Shown one piece after another: positions 29,814 to 39,479 of a DNA stretch of 64,000 nt. The stretch comes from Microbacterium aurantiacum. Its GTDB lineage: Bacteria > Actinomycetota > Actinomycetes > Actinomycetales > Microbacteriaceae. The stretch lies in contig NZ_JAJPDW010000007.1 of assembly GCF_021654035.1 (NCBI RefSeq), positions 33,830-97,829 of the forward strand, given 5' to 3'. Below the pieces are notes generated by a model. That model did no database searches. It saw only the letters and a program-made list of their open reading frames with translations, and was not told the origin of the DNA. The translations under genes were made by a program, and so were the position numbers. The stretch's first letter is position 1, and each line of letters opens with the position of its first letter.

Positions 29814-30905
29814 TCACCCGGCGACCTCCTGGTACGCCGCGAACAGCAGCGACTCGTCGGGCGCGCGCAGCACGGTGGGGCGGGCGATGTCGTCCAGCAC
29901 GATGAAGCGCAGCATCCCGCCTCGGCTCTTCTTGTCGCGCTGCATCGTGGCCAGCAGCTGCGGCCACGCGCCCGCGCGATAGGTCGTCGGCAGCCCGAGG
30001 CTCTCGAGGATCGTCCGATGCCGCTGCGCGGATGCGTCATCGAGGCGACCGGCCAGACGCGACAGCTCGGCGGCGAAGACCATGCCGATCGAGATGGCCG
30101 CACCATGACGCCAGCGGTAGCGCTCGGCGTGCTCGATGGCGTGCCCGAGCGTGTGCCCGTAGTTCAGGATCTCGCGGAGCCCCGCTTCGCGGAGATCCTC
30201 CCCCACCACACGGGCCTTCATCTCGATGGCCAGCTCGACGCAGCGACGGAATCCCGCGCTGTGCGGATCGACTGCGGCGACGGGGTCCGCCTCGATGATG
30301 TCGAGGATCTCGGGCGCCGAGATGAAACCCGCCTTGACGACCTCGGCGAAACCCGCGGTCCGCTCGTTCGCCGACAGCGAGTCGAGCAGGTCGAGATCGC
30401 ACACCACCGCGCGCGGCGGCCAGAACGCACCCACGAGGTTCTTGCCCTCGGCGGTGTTGATGCCGGTCTTGCCGCCGACCGCCGCGTCGACCATCGCGAG
30501 CACCGTGGTGGGCACCTGGACGACGGCGACTCCGCGCAACCACGTCGCGGCGACGAAACCGGCGAGATCCGTCACCGCTCCCCCGCCGAAGCCGATGACG
30601 GCGTCGGTGCGGGTGAAGTCCGCCTGCCCGAGCACCTGCCAGCAGAATGCGGCGACCTCGACGCGCTTGCCCTGCTCGGCGTCGGGGATCTCGGCCAGCA
30701 GGACCTCCCGGCCGCCCTCGAGCAGCTGCTGGCGCAGCGCACCCGCGCGCTCGGCGAGGGTGGGGGCGTGGACGATCAGGGCTTTGCGTGCGGCAACCGG
30801 CAGGGCGTCCCCGACACGGTCCAGGATGCCGCGACCGACGAGGATGTCGTACCCGTCGTCACCGGCGACGGTGATCGTGGTGGTATCGGTCACGGACTCG
30901 GTCAC
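29814..30905 (-). CDS. aroB: 3-Dehydroquinate synthase
   Basis: Converts DAHP to 3-dehydroquinate (NAD and metal dependent). 363 residues. Motifs: [20 protein letters not shown] (NAD loop), [32 protein letters not shown] and the metal ligands in [20 protein letters not shown]. The start overlaps the aroK stop by ATGA. Confidence 0.96.
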   Translation of the reverse strand: MTESVTDTTTITVAGDDGYDILVGRGILDRVGDALPVAARKALIVHAPTLAERAGALRQQLLEGGREVLLAEIPDAEQGKRVEVAAFCWQVLGQADFTRTDAVIGFGGGAVTDLAGFVAATWLRGVAVVQVPTTVLAMVDAAVGGKTGINTAEGKNLVGAFWPPRAVVCDLDLLDSLSANERTAGFAEVVKAGFISAPEILDIIEADPVAAVDPHSAGFRRCVELAIEMKARVVGEDLREAGLREILNYGHTLGHAIEHAERYRWRHGAAISIGMVFAAELSRLAGRLDDASAQRHRTILESLGLPTTYRAGAWPQLLATMQRDKKSRGGMLRFIVLDDIARPTVLRAPDESLLFAAYQEVAG

Positions 30906-31474
30906 GAGGACTCCTTGGAAGAGCGGGACGACACGGCGGTCGTCGGGGAGGTCGAGGGGGCGTCGGTGCCGCGTACCCAGGCGGTGACGGCATCCACCAC
31001 CCGTGAGAGGGGGCCGCGCGAGGTGTCGAAGGTCACGTCGGCGACGCTGTCGTACAGCGGGCGCCTCTCGGTCCAGATCCGGTGCCAGCGCTCCAGAGCG
31101 TCGTCGCCGGCGAGAAGCGGGCGATCGTCGCCGTGCAGGCGTCCGGCCACCGTCTGCGGGCTCACGGTGAGGAGGACCACGCGATGGGTCTCGAGGAGGG
31201 ACCGGGTGCGCGCGTCGAGGATCGCGCCGCCCCCGAGGGCGACGACACCACCCGCGCGGAGCGCCTCGGCCACGGCGTGATGTTCGAGCTCGCGGAAGCG
31301 CGCTTCGCCGTGCTCCACGAAGATCTGCGGGATCGGTCCGTGGTCCCGCACCACGATCTTGTCGGTGTCGCTGAAGCCCACGCCGAGGTCGCGCGCGACA
31401 CGACGCCCGATGCTGGTCTTGCCGGCTCCCATCGGACCGACGAGGACGATCGCCCCGGACTCAGGAGAGGTCAT
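30902..31474 (-). CDS. aroK: Shikimate kinase
   Basis: Phosphorylates shikimate at the 3-OH. 190 residues. P-loop [15 protein letters not shown], shikimate-binding DTDKIV and [15 protein letters not shown], and the lid region [11 protein letters not shown]. It has a slightly long, Ser/Thr-rich tail after the last helix. It overlaps aroC by 14 bp and aroB by 4 bp. Confidence 0.95.
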   Translation of the reverse strand: MTSPESGAIVLVGPMGAGKTSIGRRVARDLGVGFSDTDKIVVRDHGPIPQIFVEHGEARFRELEHHAVAEALRAGGVVALGGGAILDARTRSLLETHRVVLLTVSPQTVAGRLHGDDRPLLAGDDALERWHRIWTERRPLYDSVADVTFDTSRGPLSRVVDAVTAWVRGTDAPSTSPTTAVSSRSSKESS

Positions 31475-32687
31475 GCGTGGCGAGGACCGCGTCGACGTCC
31501 GCGCTCGAGCGGAGCGTCTCCGGGATCGCGGCGAGGTAGGCCTCGAGGTTGCGACGCGTCTCGCCGATGCTGTCGCCGCCGAACTTCTCCAGCACCACGT
31601 CGGCCAGGACGATGGCGACCATGGCCTCCGCCACGACGCCGGCGGCCGGGACGGCGCAGACGTCCGAGCGCTGGTGGTGCGCGGCCGCGGTCTCGCCGGT
31701 GGCGACGTCGACGGTGCGGAGGGCCCTCGGGATCGTCGCGATGGGCTTCATGCCCGCTCGGACGCGCAGCGGGGTGCCGGTCGACATCCCGCCTTCGGTG
31801 CCGCCCGCCTTGTCCGTGGCGCGGGTGATGCCCTGCGCCGCGGCGAAGAGCTCGTCGTGCGCGTCGGATCCCCGACGCGTGGTGGTGAGGAAGCCGTCGC
31901 CGACTTCGACGCCCTTGATGGCCTGGATGCTCATGAGGGCGTGCGCGAGCTTGGCGTCGAGGCGACGGTCCCAGTGGACGTGGGATCCGAGCCCCGGCGG
32001 CAGACCGTAGGCGAGCACCTCGACGATGCCGCCGAGGGTGTCGCCGTCCTTGCGTGCGGCATCCACCTCTGCGACCATGCGCGCGCTCGTCTCGGGATCG
32101 AAGCACCGCAACGGATCCGCGTCGAGACCGTCCACGTCGTCCGGCGTCGGGACCGCCCGCCCCTCGGGGACACGGACCGGACCGATCGAGAGCGTATGGC
32201 TGACCAGACGGATGCCGAGCTCGCCGAGGAAGGCCCGGGCGACGGCACCGAGCGCGACCCGGGCGGCGGTCTCGCGGGCGCTGGCGCGCTCGAGGATCGG
32301 GCGCGCCTCGTCGAAGTCGTACTTCTGCATCCCGACGAGGTCGGCGTGGCCGGGACGCGGACGGGTGAGGGCCGCCCCGCGTCCGCGCGAGCGTTCGGTG
32401 AGCTCGGTGGGCTCCGCGCTCATCACCTCGACCCATTTGGGCCACTCGGTGTTCCCGATGCGCAGGGCGACGGGGCTCCCGAGGGTGCGTCCCTGGACGA
32501 CCCCCGACGAGATGGACAGATCGTCCTCCTCGAACTTCATCCGTGAGCCGCGACCGTAGCCGAGCTTGCGGCGCGCGAGATCCGCTTGGATCGCGGCACG
32601 CGAAACGGGGATGCCGGAGGGGAGGCCCTCCATGATGGCGACGAGTTCGGGGCCGTGCGATTCGCCGGCCGTGAGCACGCGGAGCAT
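31461..32687 (-). CDS. aroC: Chorismate synthase
   Basis: Converts EPSP to chorismate with reduced FMN. 408 residues. The ATG at 32687 gives the exact family N-terminus [20 protein letters not shown]. Further signatures: [25 protein letters not shown]-type loop [37 protein letters not shown] and [10 protein letters not shown]. It starts 4 bp after the aroE stop. Confidence 0.96.
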   Translation of the reverse strand: MLRVLTAGESHGPELVAIMEGLPSGIPVSRAAIQADLARRKLGYGRGSRMKFEEDDLSISSGVVQGRTLGSPVALRIGNTEWPKWVEVMSAEPTELTERSRGRGAALTRPRPGHADLVGMQKYDFDEARPILERASARETAARVALGAVARAFLGELGIRLVSHTLSIGPVRVPEGRAVPTPDDVDGLDADPLRCFDPETSARMVAEVDAARKDGDTLGGIVEVLAYGLPPGLGSHVHWDRRLDAKLAHALMSIQAIKGVEVGDGFLTTTRRGSDAHDELFAAAQGITRATDKAGGTEGGMSTGTPLRVRAGMKPIATIPRALRTVDVATGETAAAHHQRSDVCAVPAAGVVAEAMVAIVLADVVLEKFGGDSIGETRRNLEAYLAAIPETLRSSADVDAVLATHDLS

Positions 32688-32691
32688 TGGT

Positions 32692-33567
32692 CTAGTCTCC
32701 CACGTCGTCCGGGTCGGATGACGCCGCGAGCGGACCTTCGGCGGCGGAGCGCATCGCCGACAGCACCGCCGCCTCCTCCGGAAGGGGTGTCTCAGCCTCA
32801 CCGGAGGTGAAGATGCGCACCTGCCGGACGGCCTGGTGCAGCAGCATCCCGAGGCCGGACAGTGCGGTTGCCCCCTCGTTCTGCCAGTGACCCGCCAGAG
32901 GCGTGGGCCAGTGGCCGTAGACGACGTCGAGGAGGAGGCCCCCGTTCCGCGCCAGCCGGATGCCGTCGGCCTCGGGCACCGCGGCATCGCCCGGGAGGGT
33001 GGCGACCGTCACCGGCACCGGCGTCCGCGCGGCGGCGGCGAACGGAACCCCGACCACGCGGGCGCCGAGCGCTTCGCCCAGGACGGTGAGCGGCTCGAAG
33101 GCTTCGGGGCGCCGCGCGACGATCTCGATCGTGCCGGCACCCATCTCCGCCAGCGCGACCAGCGCGGAGGTCGCGGTGGCGCCGGCGCCGATGATGCGCG
33201 CGGTGGTCACCGCGTCGATGCCGGACTCGGCGAGAGCGGCGACGATGCCACCGACGTCGGTGTTGAATCCGCGCGGTCCTCCGGCATCCAGAAGCAGGGT
33301 GTTCACCGCACCGGTGAGCTGTGCGTGCCGATCGTGTGTCACGGCGGTGCGGTGCGCGACCGACTTGAGCGGCATCGTCAGCGACAGCCCGCGCCATCTC
33401 GCGTCGAGCCCCGCGAGGGCGTCCGCGAACCCTGCCGCGTCCACCCGGCGGCGCGAGTAGCGCCAGTCGAGACCGAGTACCCGATAGGCCGCGGCGTGCA
33501 ACTGGGGCGACCGACTGTGGGCGATCGGATCGCCCCAGACCGCCAGCCGGTCTCCGGTGATCAGCAC
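32692..33567 (-). CDS. aroE: Shikimate dehydrogenase
   Basis: NADPH-dependent reduction of 3-dehydroshikimate. 291 residues. [20 protein letters not shown] (substrate site), [13 protein letters not shown] (catalytic Lys), [12 protein letters not shown] and the nucleotide loop [20 protein letters not shown]. The GTG at 33567 ([13 protein letters not shown]) overlaps the mltG 3' end by 7 bp. The last 30 residues are an acidic/Ala-rich extension. Confidence 0.92.
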   Translation of the reverse strand: MLITGDRLAVWGDPIAHSRSPQLHAAAYRVLGLDWRYSRRRVDAAGFADALAGLDARWRGLSLTMPLKSVAHRTAVTHDRHAQLTGAVNTLLLDAGGPRGFNTDVGGIVAALAESGIDAVTTARIIGAGATATSALVALAEMGAGTIEIVARRPEAFEPLTVLGEALGARVVGVPFAAAARTPVPVTVATLPGDAAVPEADGIRLARNGGLLLDVVYGHWPTPLAGHWQNEGATALSGLGMLLHQAVRQVRIFTSGEAETPLPEEAAVLSAMRSAAEGPLAASSDPDDVGD

Positions 33568-35147
33568 CCCGAGTCCGGGTTGTCGCGGCACCAGGCCTGC
33601 CACTGCGCCACGGCGGCGTTGTGGTCGGCGAGGTTGTTCGTGAACACCGTCTCGCCCGAGTCGAGGTTCACGGTGACGAAGTACAGCCAGTCGCCGTCGG
33701 CGGGGTTCAGGGCCGCGGCGATCGCGACGTCCCCGGGGTTGGCGATCGGTCCGACGGGCAGACCCGTCCGCACGTAGGTGTTCCACGGGTTGTCGTCGAA
33801 CTGCGCCTCGGCGGAGGTGCTCGCGCTTCCCGCGTGCATCTCGCCGTATCCGTACTGCGCCGTGGAGTCCATCTGCAGAAGGCCGAACGTCTCCTGGTTG
33901 GTGGGGTCCAGCCGGTTCTGGATGACGCGCGACACCTTCTGCATGTCGGCTTCGAAACGTGCTTCGCGCTGGATGATCGAGGCGATGGTCAGGATCTCCT
34001 CGCGGTCCTCCACGGGCACCCCCGCGGAGTCGAGGGACTGCACCGTGCGGTCGACCAGACGCTGGATGATCTGCGGGGCGGTCGTCCCCGGGTCGAAGGT
34101 GTAGGTGGCCGGGAAGAGCCATCCCTCGAGGGTGTCCGCCGGCACCCCGTACGCGGACGGGTCGGCGACGGCGGCCTGGAACTCCTCCAGGGGGATGCCG
34201 GTGCCGTCGGCCAGTCGCGTCAGCGACTGCTCCACGGTCAGGCCCTCCGGCAACTGAGCGGAGTCCTCCATCTTGTTCTCGGGGTTCAGTAGCGCCTCGA
34301 GTGCCGCCTCCGAGGTCATCTGGCGCTGCAGTGCGTACACCCCGGGCTGGAACGGGGGGTTCTGCGCGGTGGCGATGAGGTAGTCGTAGAAGGCTCCCGG
34401 GGTCTTGGTGACACCCGCTTCGAAGAGCGACTGGGAGATCGGTCCTCCGCTGTCACCGCTGGCGATCGTCACGAACGCCTCGCCGTTGGCCATGCCGGGC
34501 TCGAAGTCCTTCGGCTCCTCCCACCCCATGACAGCGCGGATCTGGCTCTCGTAGGTGTTCCACACCCACAGACCGCCCGCGGCGACACCTCCGACGACGA
34601 CGAGCACGAGGGCGAGGGCGATCCACATCCCGACCCGTCGACGTCGACGCGGAGCACGGGGCGGGGAACCCATCTCGTCGCCCGAATGCTCCCTCGCGAA
34701 GAGGTCTTCCAACGTGGCGGTGCTCGTGGAGCTGCGCGCCGCTCGGGCGGGCTGCTCCGCGGCGGCCGGGGAGGATGACGCCGTCGCGGCGGACCCTCGA
34801 CTCGGCGTCACCGGCGCCGGGGGACGAGTGATCGCGGGCGTCGACGCGGACTCCCCGGGGCTCGCCGTCCGCTTCGGCTCATCGGCGCGGATCGCAGACT
34901 CGGCACCCGCATCCGGCGTCCTGCGAGCCTGGCGCCGCGTGAGCGGAGGATCAGCGGATGCCGGGGTCTGTCCGGTCGGGGTCTGTCCGGTCGGGCTCGG
35001 CACGGGGTCCGATCCGCGCGCATCGGCGCGGCGCTCCGCGGGGGCGTCTCGCCCCGCAGCGGGGCCGGCACCGTCGCCGGTGGACCGGGTCCGCGGGTCG
35101 GGCAACTTGCCGAACAGGTCCGCGAACGGATCGGTGTCGTGGGGCAT
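33561..35147 (-). CDS. mltG: Endolytic murein transglycosylase MltG
   Basis: Membrane-anchored lytic transglycosylase that cuts nascent glycan strands. 528 residues. Residues 1-165 are a Pro/Ala/Ser-rich cytoplasmic tail, including the repeat TGQTPTGQTP. Then come a basic patch [10 protein letters not shown], one membrane span at about 172-194, and the extracytoplasmic YceG domain. The catalytic Glu is probably E395 in IASIIQREARFEAD, followed by VIQNRL and LLQMDSTAQYGYGE. The long disordered N-terminus is common in actinobacteria. Its start overlaps the ruvX stop by 1 bp. Confidence 0.92.
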   Translation of the reverse strand: MPHDTDPFADLFGKLPDPRTRSTGDGAGPAAGRDAPAERRADARGSDPVPSPTGQTPTGQTPASADPPLTRRQARRTPDAGAESAIRADEPKRTASPGESASTPAITRPPAPVTPSRGSAATASSSPAAAEQPARAARSSTSTATLEDLFAREHSGDEMGSPPRAPRRRRRVGMWIALALVLVVVGGVAAGGLWVWNTYESQIRAVMGWEEPKDFEPGMANGEAFVTIASGDSGGPISQSLFEAGVTKTPGAFYDYLIATAQNPPFQPGVYALQRQMTSEAALEALLNPENKMEDSAQLPEGLTVEQSLTRLADGTGIPLEEFQAAVADPSAYGVPADTLEGWLFPATYTFDPGTTAPQIIQRLVDRTVQSLDSAGVPVEDREEILTIASIIQREARFEADMQKVSRVIQNRLDPTNQETFGLLQMDSTAQYGYGEMHAGSASTSAEAQFDDNPWNTYVRTGLPVGPIANPGDVAIAAALNPADGDWLYFVTVNLDSGETVFTNNLADHNAAVAQWQAWCRDNPDSGC

Positions 35148-35614
35148 CAGGGAGACTCCTGGGGGACGGGTGTGCCAGGTGGGCGCCCCGTGCTCTTCTC
35201 CACATCGAGTGCATGCTGCAGGAGCACGACCGCGGCGACCTGATCCACAATGCTACGAGACGAACGCTGGCTCTTGCCTGCATTGCGCAGAACGGCGTGC
35301 GCGCTCACCGTCGACAGACGCTCGTCGACGAGGCGGACAGGACGGGCGGCACGAGCGGCGAGCTCCGCCGCGAAGCCTCGCGCGTCGGTCGTGGACGCGG
35401 TGTCCTCACCGCGCAGATTGGTGGGGAGGCCCACCCAGATCTCCGTTGCGGAGTACTCCTCCGCGAGGGCGGTGATGCGTGCCACCGCGGCGTCGTCGCG
35501 CGGCACGGTCTCGATGGGGGTGGCGAGCAGTCCGTCGGGGTCGCAGCGCGCGACACCGACGCGGGCGCGGCCGACGTCGATGCCGAGCCGCACGCCTCGG
35601 CGGAAACCGCTCAC
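35147..35614 (-). CDS. ruvX: RuvX/YqgF, pre-16S rRNA processing nuclease
   Basis: 155 residues, RNase-H-like fold. Acidic residues are in LGIDVGRARVGVA, IWVGLPTNLRGED, LVDERLST and IVDQVAAVVLLQ. The family matures the 5' end of 16S rRNA (also called a putative Holliday junction resolvase). The GTG at 35614 overlaps the alaS stop (GTGA), coupling it to alaS. Confidence 0.93.
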   Translation of the reverse strand: MSGFRRGVRLGIDVGRARVGVARCDPDGLLATPIETVPRDDAAVARITALAEEYSATEIWVGLPTNLRGEDTASTTDARGFAAELAARAARPVRLVDERLSTVSAHAVLRNAGKSQRSSRSIVDQVAAVVLLQHALDVEKSTGRPPGTPVPQESP

Positions 35615-38268
35615 GCGCTCAGGGCCTCCGCCACGGCGGTCAGCGCCGCCGGCAGAGCAGCGGCATCCGTTCCTCCGCCCTGGGCGACGTCGTCGCGTCC
35701 GCCACCGCCGCCGCCGAGGACGCCGGCGGCGATTTTCACGAGAGCACCCGCCTTGGCGCCCGTCGCCCGTGCGGCGTCGTTCGTCGCCGCGATGACCACG
35801 GGGCGTCCACCCACCTCCGCGCCGAGCACGACGACGGCGGCGTCGCTGCCGAGACGGTCGCGCACCTGCAGCGCGAGGGTCCGGACGTCGTCGGCGGAGG
35901 AGGCCGCACCGAGCGACTCGGCGACGACCGTGACCGCGCCGACGCGACGCGCGGCGGCCTGCAACGCGGGCGCCCGCTCCCCCAGCGACTTCGCCTCGAG
36001 GGCCGCGATGCGCTTCTCGGCGGCCTTCAGATTCGCCGTCAGCTCGGCGATGCGTCCCGGAAGCTGCTCCCGCGGCGTCTTCAGCGTCGAGGACAGCTGC
36101 GACACCAGGGCGCGCTCCGCCGCGAGCGAGCGGAACGCGTCGAGACCGACCAGGGCTTCGACGCGACGGTTCGACGCGCCCACCGAGGACTCGCCGATCA
36201 GGTTGATCAGCCCCACCTCGGAGCTGCGGGACACGTGCGTACCGGCGCACAGCTCACGCGACCAGGGTCCGCCGATGTCGACCATGCGGACGCTGTCCCC
36301 GTACTTCTCACCGAACAGGGCCATCGCGCCCAGTGCCTTCGCCTCGTCGAGCGGGAGGACCCGGGTCTGCACCTCGAGGTTGTCACGCACGGCGTTGTTG
36401 GCGATCTCCTCGATCTCGGTCCGTGTCGCCTCCGACAGCGCCTGGCTCCAGGAGAAGTCGAATCGCATGTAGCCGGCGCGGTTGAGCGAACCCGCCTGCG
36501 TGGCGGTCTTGCCCAGCGTGTCGCGCAGCGCCGCGTGGACGAGGTGCGTGGCCGAATGCGCCTGGCGTGCGGCGCGACGGTTGGCCGCGTCCACCACCGA
36601 CGTCGCGGGCTGGCCCACGCCGACCTCGCCGGAGAGCACCTCGACGGTGTGACTGGTGAGTCCGGGGACCGGCCGCTGGACGTCGAGCACCTCGAGCTCG
36701 TAACCGGGCCCGACGATGACGCCCTTGTCGGCGACCTGACCGCCCGACTCGGCGTACAGCGCCGTCTCGGCGAGCACCACCTCCGCGATCTGCCCGACCG
36801 TCGCGCGGTCGGCGGGGTGGCCGTCCACGAGGATGCCGAGCACCCTCGATTCGGTCTCCAGGTCCGAGTAGCCGGTGAACACCGTCTCGCCCTGCGCGCG
36901 CAGGGCGCGGTAGACGCTCGTGTCGGCGAGCTGCTTCTTCCGAGAGCGCGCGTCGGCCTTCGCTCGGTCGCGCTGCTCGGCCATCAGCCTGTCGAACGCC
37001 GCGCGGTCGACCGTCAGACCGGCCTCCTCGGCGATCTCGAGCGTGAGGTCGATCGGGAATCCGTAGGTGTCGTGCAGCAGGAAGGCTTCCGATCCGGCCA
37101 CCGAGGATCGACCGGCCGCCTTGGACGCGGCGAGCGACTCGTCGAGGATCGCCGATCCGGACGCCAGCGTGCGCAGGAACGTCGCCTCCTCCGCGAGGGC
37201 GTACTGGGAGATGCGCGCCCAGTCCGTCTCGACCTCGGGATAGGCATCCTTCATCGCATCGCGGGATGCGGCGAAGAGCTCGGCGAAGGTGGGCCCGTCC
37301 ACGCCGAGAAGGCGCATCGAGCGGATCGCGCGCCGCATCAGGCGGCGCAGGATGTACCCGCGTCCGTCGTTGGAGGGGGTGACGCCGTCGGCGAGCAGCA
37401 TGAGCGAGGAACGCACGTGGTCGGCCACGACGCGGAAGCGCACGTCGTCCTCATGGACGGCACCGTAGGTGCGACCCGACAGCTCGACCGCCTTGTCGAG
37501 GACCGGACGCACCTGGTCGGTCTCGTACATGTTGTCCACGCCCTGCTTGATGAACGCGACGCGCTCCAGCCCCATGCCGGTGTCGATGTTCTTCGCGGGG
37601 AGTTCACCGACGATGTCGAAGTCGTACTTCGACCGGACGTTGGTGATCTCGTACTGCATGAACACGAGGTTCCAGATCTCCACGTATCGGTCGTCGTCCG
37701 TGGCCGGACCCCCGTCGACGCCGTACGCGGGACCGCGGTCGAAGAAGATCTCCGAGCAGGGGCCCGCGGGGCCGGGGAGACCCGTCGACCAGTAGTTGGT
37801 GTCCTTGCCCAGGCGCTGGATGCGCTCCCCGGGGAGGTCGGTGAGCCGCAGCCACAGATCGTGCGCCTCGTCGTCCTCCTCGTAGACCGTCACCCACAGA
37901 TCGGCCGGGTCGAAGGCGAGGCCGCCCTCCTCCTCGGGCGAGGTCAGCAGGCCCCACGCGAAGCGGATCGCCCCCTCCTTGAAGTAGTCGCCGAACGACC
38001 AGTTGCCGAGCATCTGGAAGAACGTCCCGTGACGCGGGGTCTTGCCGACCTCCTCGATGTCGAGGGTCCGGATGCACTTCTGGTTGTCTGCGGCGCGCTT
38101 GTAGGGCGCGGGCACGTCACCCGACAGATACGGGATGAACGGGACCATCCCGGCGACGGTGAACAGCAGCGCCGGATCATCGGTGACCAGGGAAGCCGAC
38201 GGAACGATCACGTGATCGTTCTTGCGGAAGTAGTCGAGGTAGCGCTGGGCGATCTCGGCGGTCTTCAT
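35611..38268 (-). CDS. alaS: Alanyl-tRNA synthetase
   Basis: 885 residues. The ATG at 38268 gives MKTAEIAQRYLDYFRKNDH. Class-II catalytic core: TLDIEEVGKTPRHGTFFQML and GNWSFGDYFKEG. Editing domain zinc ligands: HSATHLVHAALRDTLG and the CAGTHVSRSSE motif. C-terminal DHHA1 domain: GGGGGRDDVAQGGG. Full length. The usual actinobacterial neighbour order alaS-ruvX-mltG is kept. Confidence 0.97.
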   Translation of the reverse strand: MKTAEIAQRYLDYFRKNDHVIVPSASLVTDDPALLFTVAGMVPFIPYLSGDVPAPYKRAADNQKCIRTLDIEEVGKTPRHGTFFQMLGNWSFGDYFKEGAIRFAWGLLTSPEEEGGLAFDPADLWVTVYEEDDEAHDLWLRLTDLPGERIQRLGKDTNYWSTGLPGPAGPCSEIFFDRGPAYGVDGGPATDDDRYVEIWNLVFMQYEITNVRSKYDFDIVGELPAKNIDTGMGLERVAFIKQGVDNMYETDQVRPVLDKAVELSGRTYGAVHEDDVRFRVVADHVRSSLMLLADGVTPSNDGRGYILRRLMRRAIRSMRLLGVDGPTFAELFAASRDAMKDAYPEVETDWARISQYALAEEATFLRTLASGSAILDESLAASKAAGRSSVAGSEAFLLHDTYGFPIDLTLEIAEEAGLTVDRAAFDRLMAEQRDRAKADARSRKKQLADTSVYRALRAQGETVFTGYSDLETESRVLGILVDGHPADRATVGQIAEVVLAETALYAESGGQVADKGVIVGPGYELEVLDVQRPVPGLTSHTVEVLSGEVGVGQPATSVVDAANRRAARQAHSATHLVHAALRDTLGKTATQAGSLNRAGYMRFDFSWSQALSEATRTEIEEIANNAVRDNLEVQTRVLPLDEAKALGAMALFGEKYGDSVRMVDIGGPWSRELCAGTHVSRSSEVGLINLIGESSVGASNRRVEALVGLDAFRSLAAERALVSQLSSTLKTPREQLPGRIAELTANLKAAEKRIAALEAKSLGERAPALQAAARRVGAVTVVAESLGAASSADDVRTLALQVRDRLGSDAAVVVLGAEVGGRPVVIAATNDAARATGAKAGALVKIAAGVLGGGGGGRDDVAQGGGTDAAALPAALTAVAEALSA

Positions 38269-38322
38269 GTGGGGTCCTTGCAGCACGGGCACACGCGTCC
38301 CCCGAAAGGGCACGGATGCGGT

Positions 38323-38553
38323 TCAGTCGGTGAGCTTTTCGGCGGCCTTGCCCGCCGCGGTGACGGCGTCGTCCACGGCGCCGGCGAAACGGGCTTCCTG
38401 CTCGCGGTATGCGTCGCCGATGCGTTCGGTGAACTCGGAGATCCTCGCATCGACCTCGGCGAGCATCTCGTGCCCGCGCGGGTCCTTGTTGACCAGATGC
38501 GCGAGGACGAACCCGCTCGCGATACCGAACACGAACCAGAAGACGTTCTTCAT
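38323..38553 (-). CDS. Small membrane-anchored helical protein
   Basis: 76 residues. MKNVFWFVFGIASGFVLAHL forms one membrane span near the N-terminus. The rest (EMLAEVDARISEFTERIGDA onward) is a charged amphipathic helix ending in GKAAEKLTD. A GAGGAAG ribosome site precedes the ATG at 38553. Function unknown. Its place between rpsD and alaS suggests co-transcription with alaS, 54 bp downstream. Confidence 0.7.
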   Translation of the reverse strand: MKNVFWFVFGIASGFVLAHLVNKDPRGHEMLAEVDARISEFTERIGDAYREQEARFAGAVDDAVTAAGKAAEKLTD

Positions 38554-38616
38554 GTCACCACTTCCTCGCAGCCCCCATCCGCCGGGCCGCGGCATCCCCA
38601 TCGTAGGCGGAAACAG

Positions 38617-38648
38617 CGGAGGGCGCCGGGTTTCCCCGACGCCCTCCG
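38617..38648 (-). terminator. GC-rich terminator hairpin after rpsD
   Basis: CGGAGGGCG (38617-38625) pairs with CGCCCTCCG (38640-38648). An inner CGGG/CCCG extension, one mismatch and a TTTC loop complete the hairpin. It begins 17 bp past the rpsD stop on the minus strand. It lacks a long T-run. Confidence 0.65.
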
Positions 38649-38664
38649 GCCTGTTGACGGTGCG

Positions 38665-39294
38665 TCAGCGGGCCGCGTAGTACTCGACGACCAGCTGGAC
38701 GTCGCAGACCACGGGAACCTCGGCGCGCTTCGGGCGACGCACGAGACGCGCCTGCAGCTTGTCGAGCTCGACCTCGATGTAGCCCGGAACGGGGGGCAGC
38801 ACCTCGGCGTGCCCACCGGCGGCGGCGACCTGGAAGGGCTCGGTGCCCTCGCTCTTCGCCTTCACGTGGATGAGCTGACCCGGCTTCACGCGGAACGACG
38901 GGCGGTCCACGAGCTCGCCGTCGACGAGGATGTGGCGGTGCACGACGAGCTGGCGGGCCTGCGCGGTGGTGCGGGCGAAGCCGGCACGCAGGACGAGCGC
39001 GTCCAGACGCATCTCGAGCAGCTCGACGAGGTTCTCACCCGTCAGGCCGTCCTTGCGACGGGCCTCGTTGAAGGTGTTGCGCATCTGCTTCTCGCGGATG
39101 CCGTACTGCTCGCGCAGACGCTGCTTCTCACGCAGACGGACGGCGTAGTCGCTGTCGGCCTTGCGCTTGGTGCGACCGTGCTCACCCGGAGCGTAGGGAC
39201 GCTTCTCGAGGTAGCGGGCGGCCTTCGGGGTGAGGGCCACGCCGAGGGCGCGGGACAGACGGACCTTGCGGCGGTCCTGGGACTTCGTAGCCAC
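38665..39294 (-). CDS. rpsD: 30S ribosomal protein S4
   Basis: Primary 16S rRNA-binding protein, 209 residues. It starts (GTG at 39294) with ATKSQDRRKVRLSRALGVAL. The S4 RNA-binding domain is RLDALVLRAGFARTTAQARQ with VVHRHILVDG. The non-zinc N-terminal form is present (no Cys cluster). GGAAGG lies 8 nt before the start, directly against a leader hairpin (39309-39346). An ATG 36 bp upstream, in frame, would fall in that hairpin and was rejected. Confidence 0.96.
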   Translation of the reverse strand: MATKSQDRRKVRLSRALGVALTPKAARYLEKRPYAPGEHGRTKRKADSDYAVRLREKQRLREQYGIREKQMRNTFNEARRKDGLTGENLVELLEMRLDALVLRAGFARTTAQARQLVVHRHILVDGELVDRPSFRVKPGQLIHVKAKSEGTEPFQVAAAGGHAEVLPPVPGYIEVELDKLQARLVRRPKRAEVPVVCDVQLVVEYYAAR

Positions 39295-39308
39295 GAAGAC
39301 TTCCTTCC

Positions 39309-39346
39309 GATACGCGGCCGTGCGAGTCACGGCCTGCGGGCGTATC
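39309..39346 (-). promoter_or_regulatory. Leader hairpin abutting the rpsD ribosome site
   Basis: GATACGC (39309-39315) pairs with GCGTATC (39340-39346), and GGCCGTG (39316-39322) with CACGGCC (39328-39334). There is a 5-nt loop and a 5-nt one-sided bulge (39335-39339). The ribosome site GGAAGG (39303-39308) is the very next base. S4 represses its own synthesis by binding leader RNA in other bacteria, so this is a candidate autoregulatory site. Confidence 0.55.
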
Positions 39347-39441
39347 CCCCCTCGTCGCCCGTCTGGACTGCACGCCGGAGCACGCCAGAAGGTCGGTGTC
39401 AGAAGAGGGGGATGCCCGAAAACTCGGTTTCGAGCCGTCCC

Positions 39442-39447
39442 ATGCTA
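39442..39447 (-). promoter_or_regulatory. Candidate -10 element (TAGCAT) for rpsD
   Basis: TAGCAT on the minus strand fits TANNNT. It would start a leader of roughly 140 nt that contains the hairpin at 39309-39346. No clear -35 is seen. Confidence 0.3.
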
Positions 39448-39457
39448 CCAGAGCCGC

Positions 39458-39476
39458 CTCCGCCGCCCCGGCGGAG
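39458..39476 (-). terminator. Short GC hairpin after rarA
   Basis: CTCCGCC (39458-39464) and GGCGGAG (39470-39476) pair around a 5-nt loop, beginning 3 bp past the rarA stop on the minus strand. It probably ends rarA transcription before the rpsD promoter. No T-run follows. Confidence 0.5.
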
Positions 39477-39479
39477 CAC

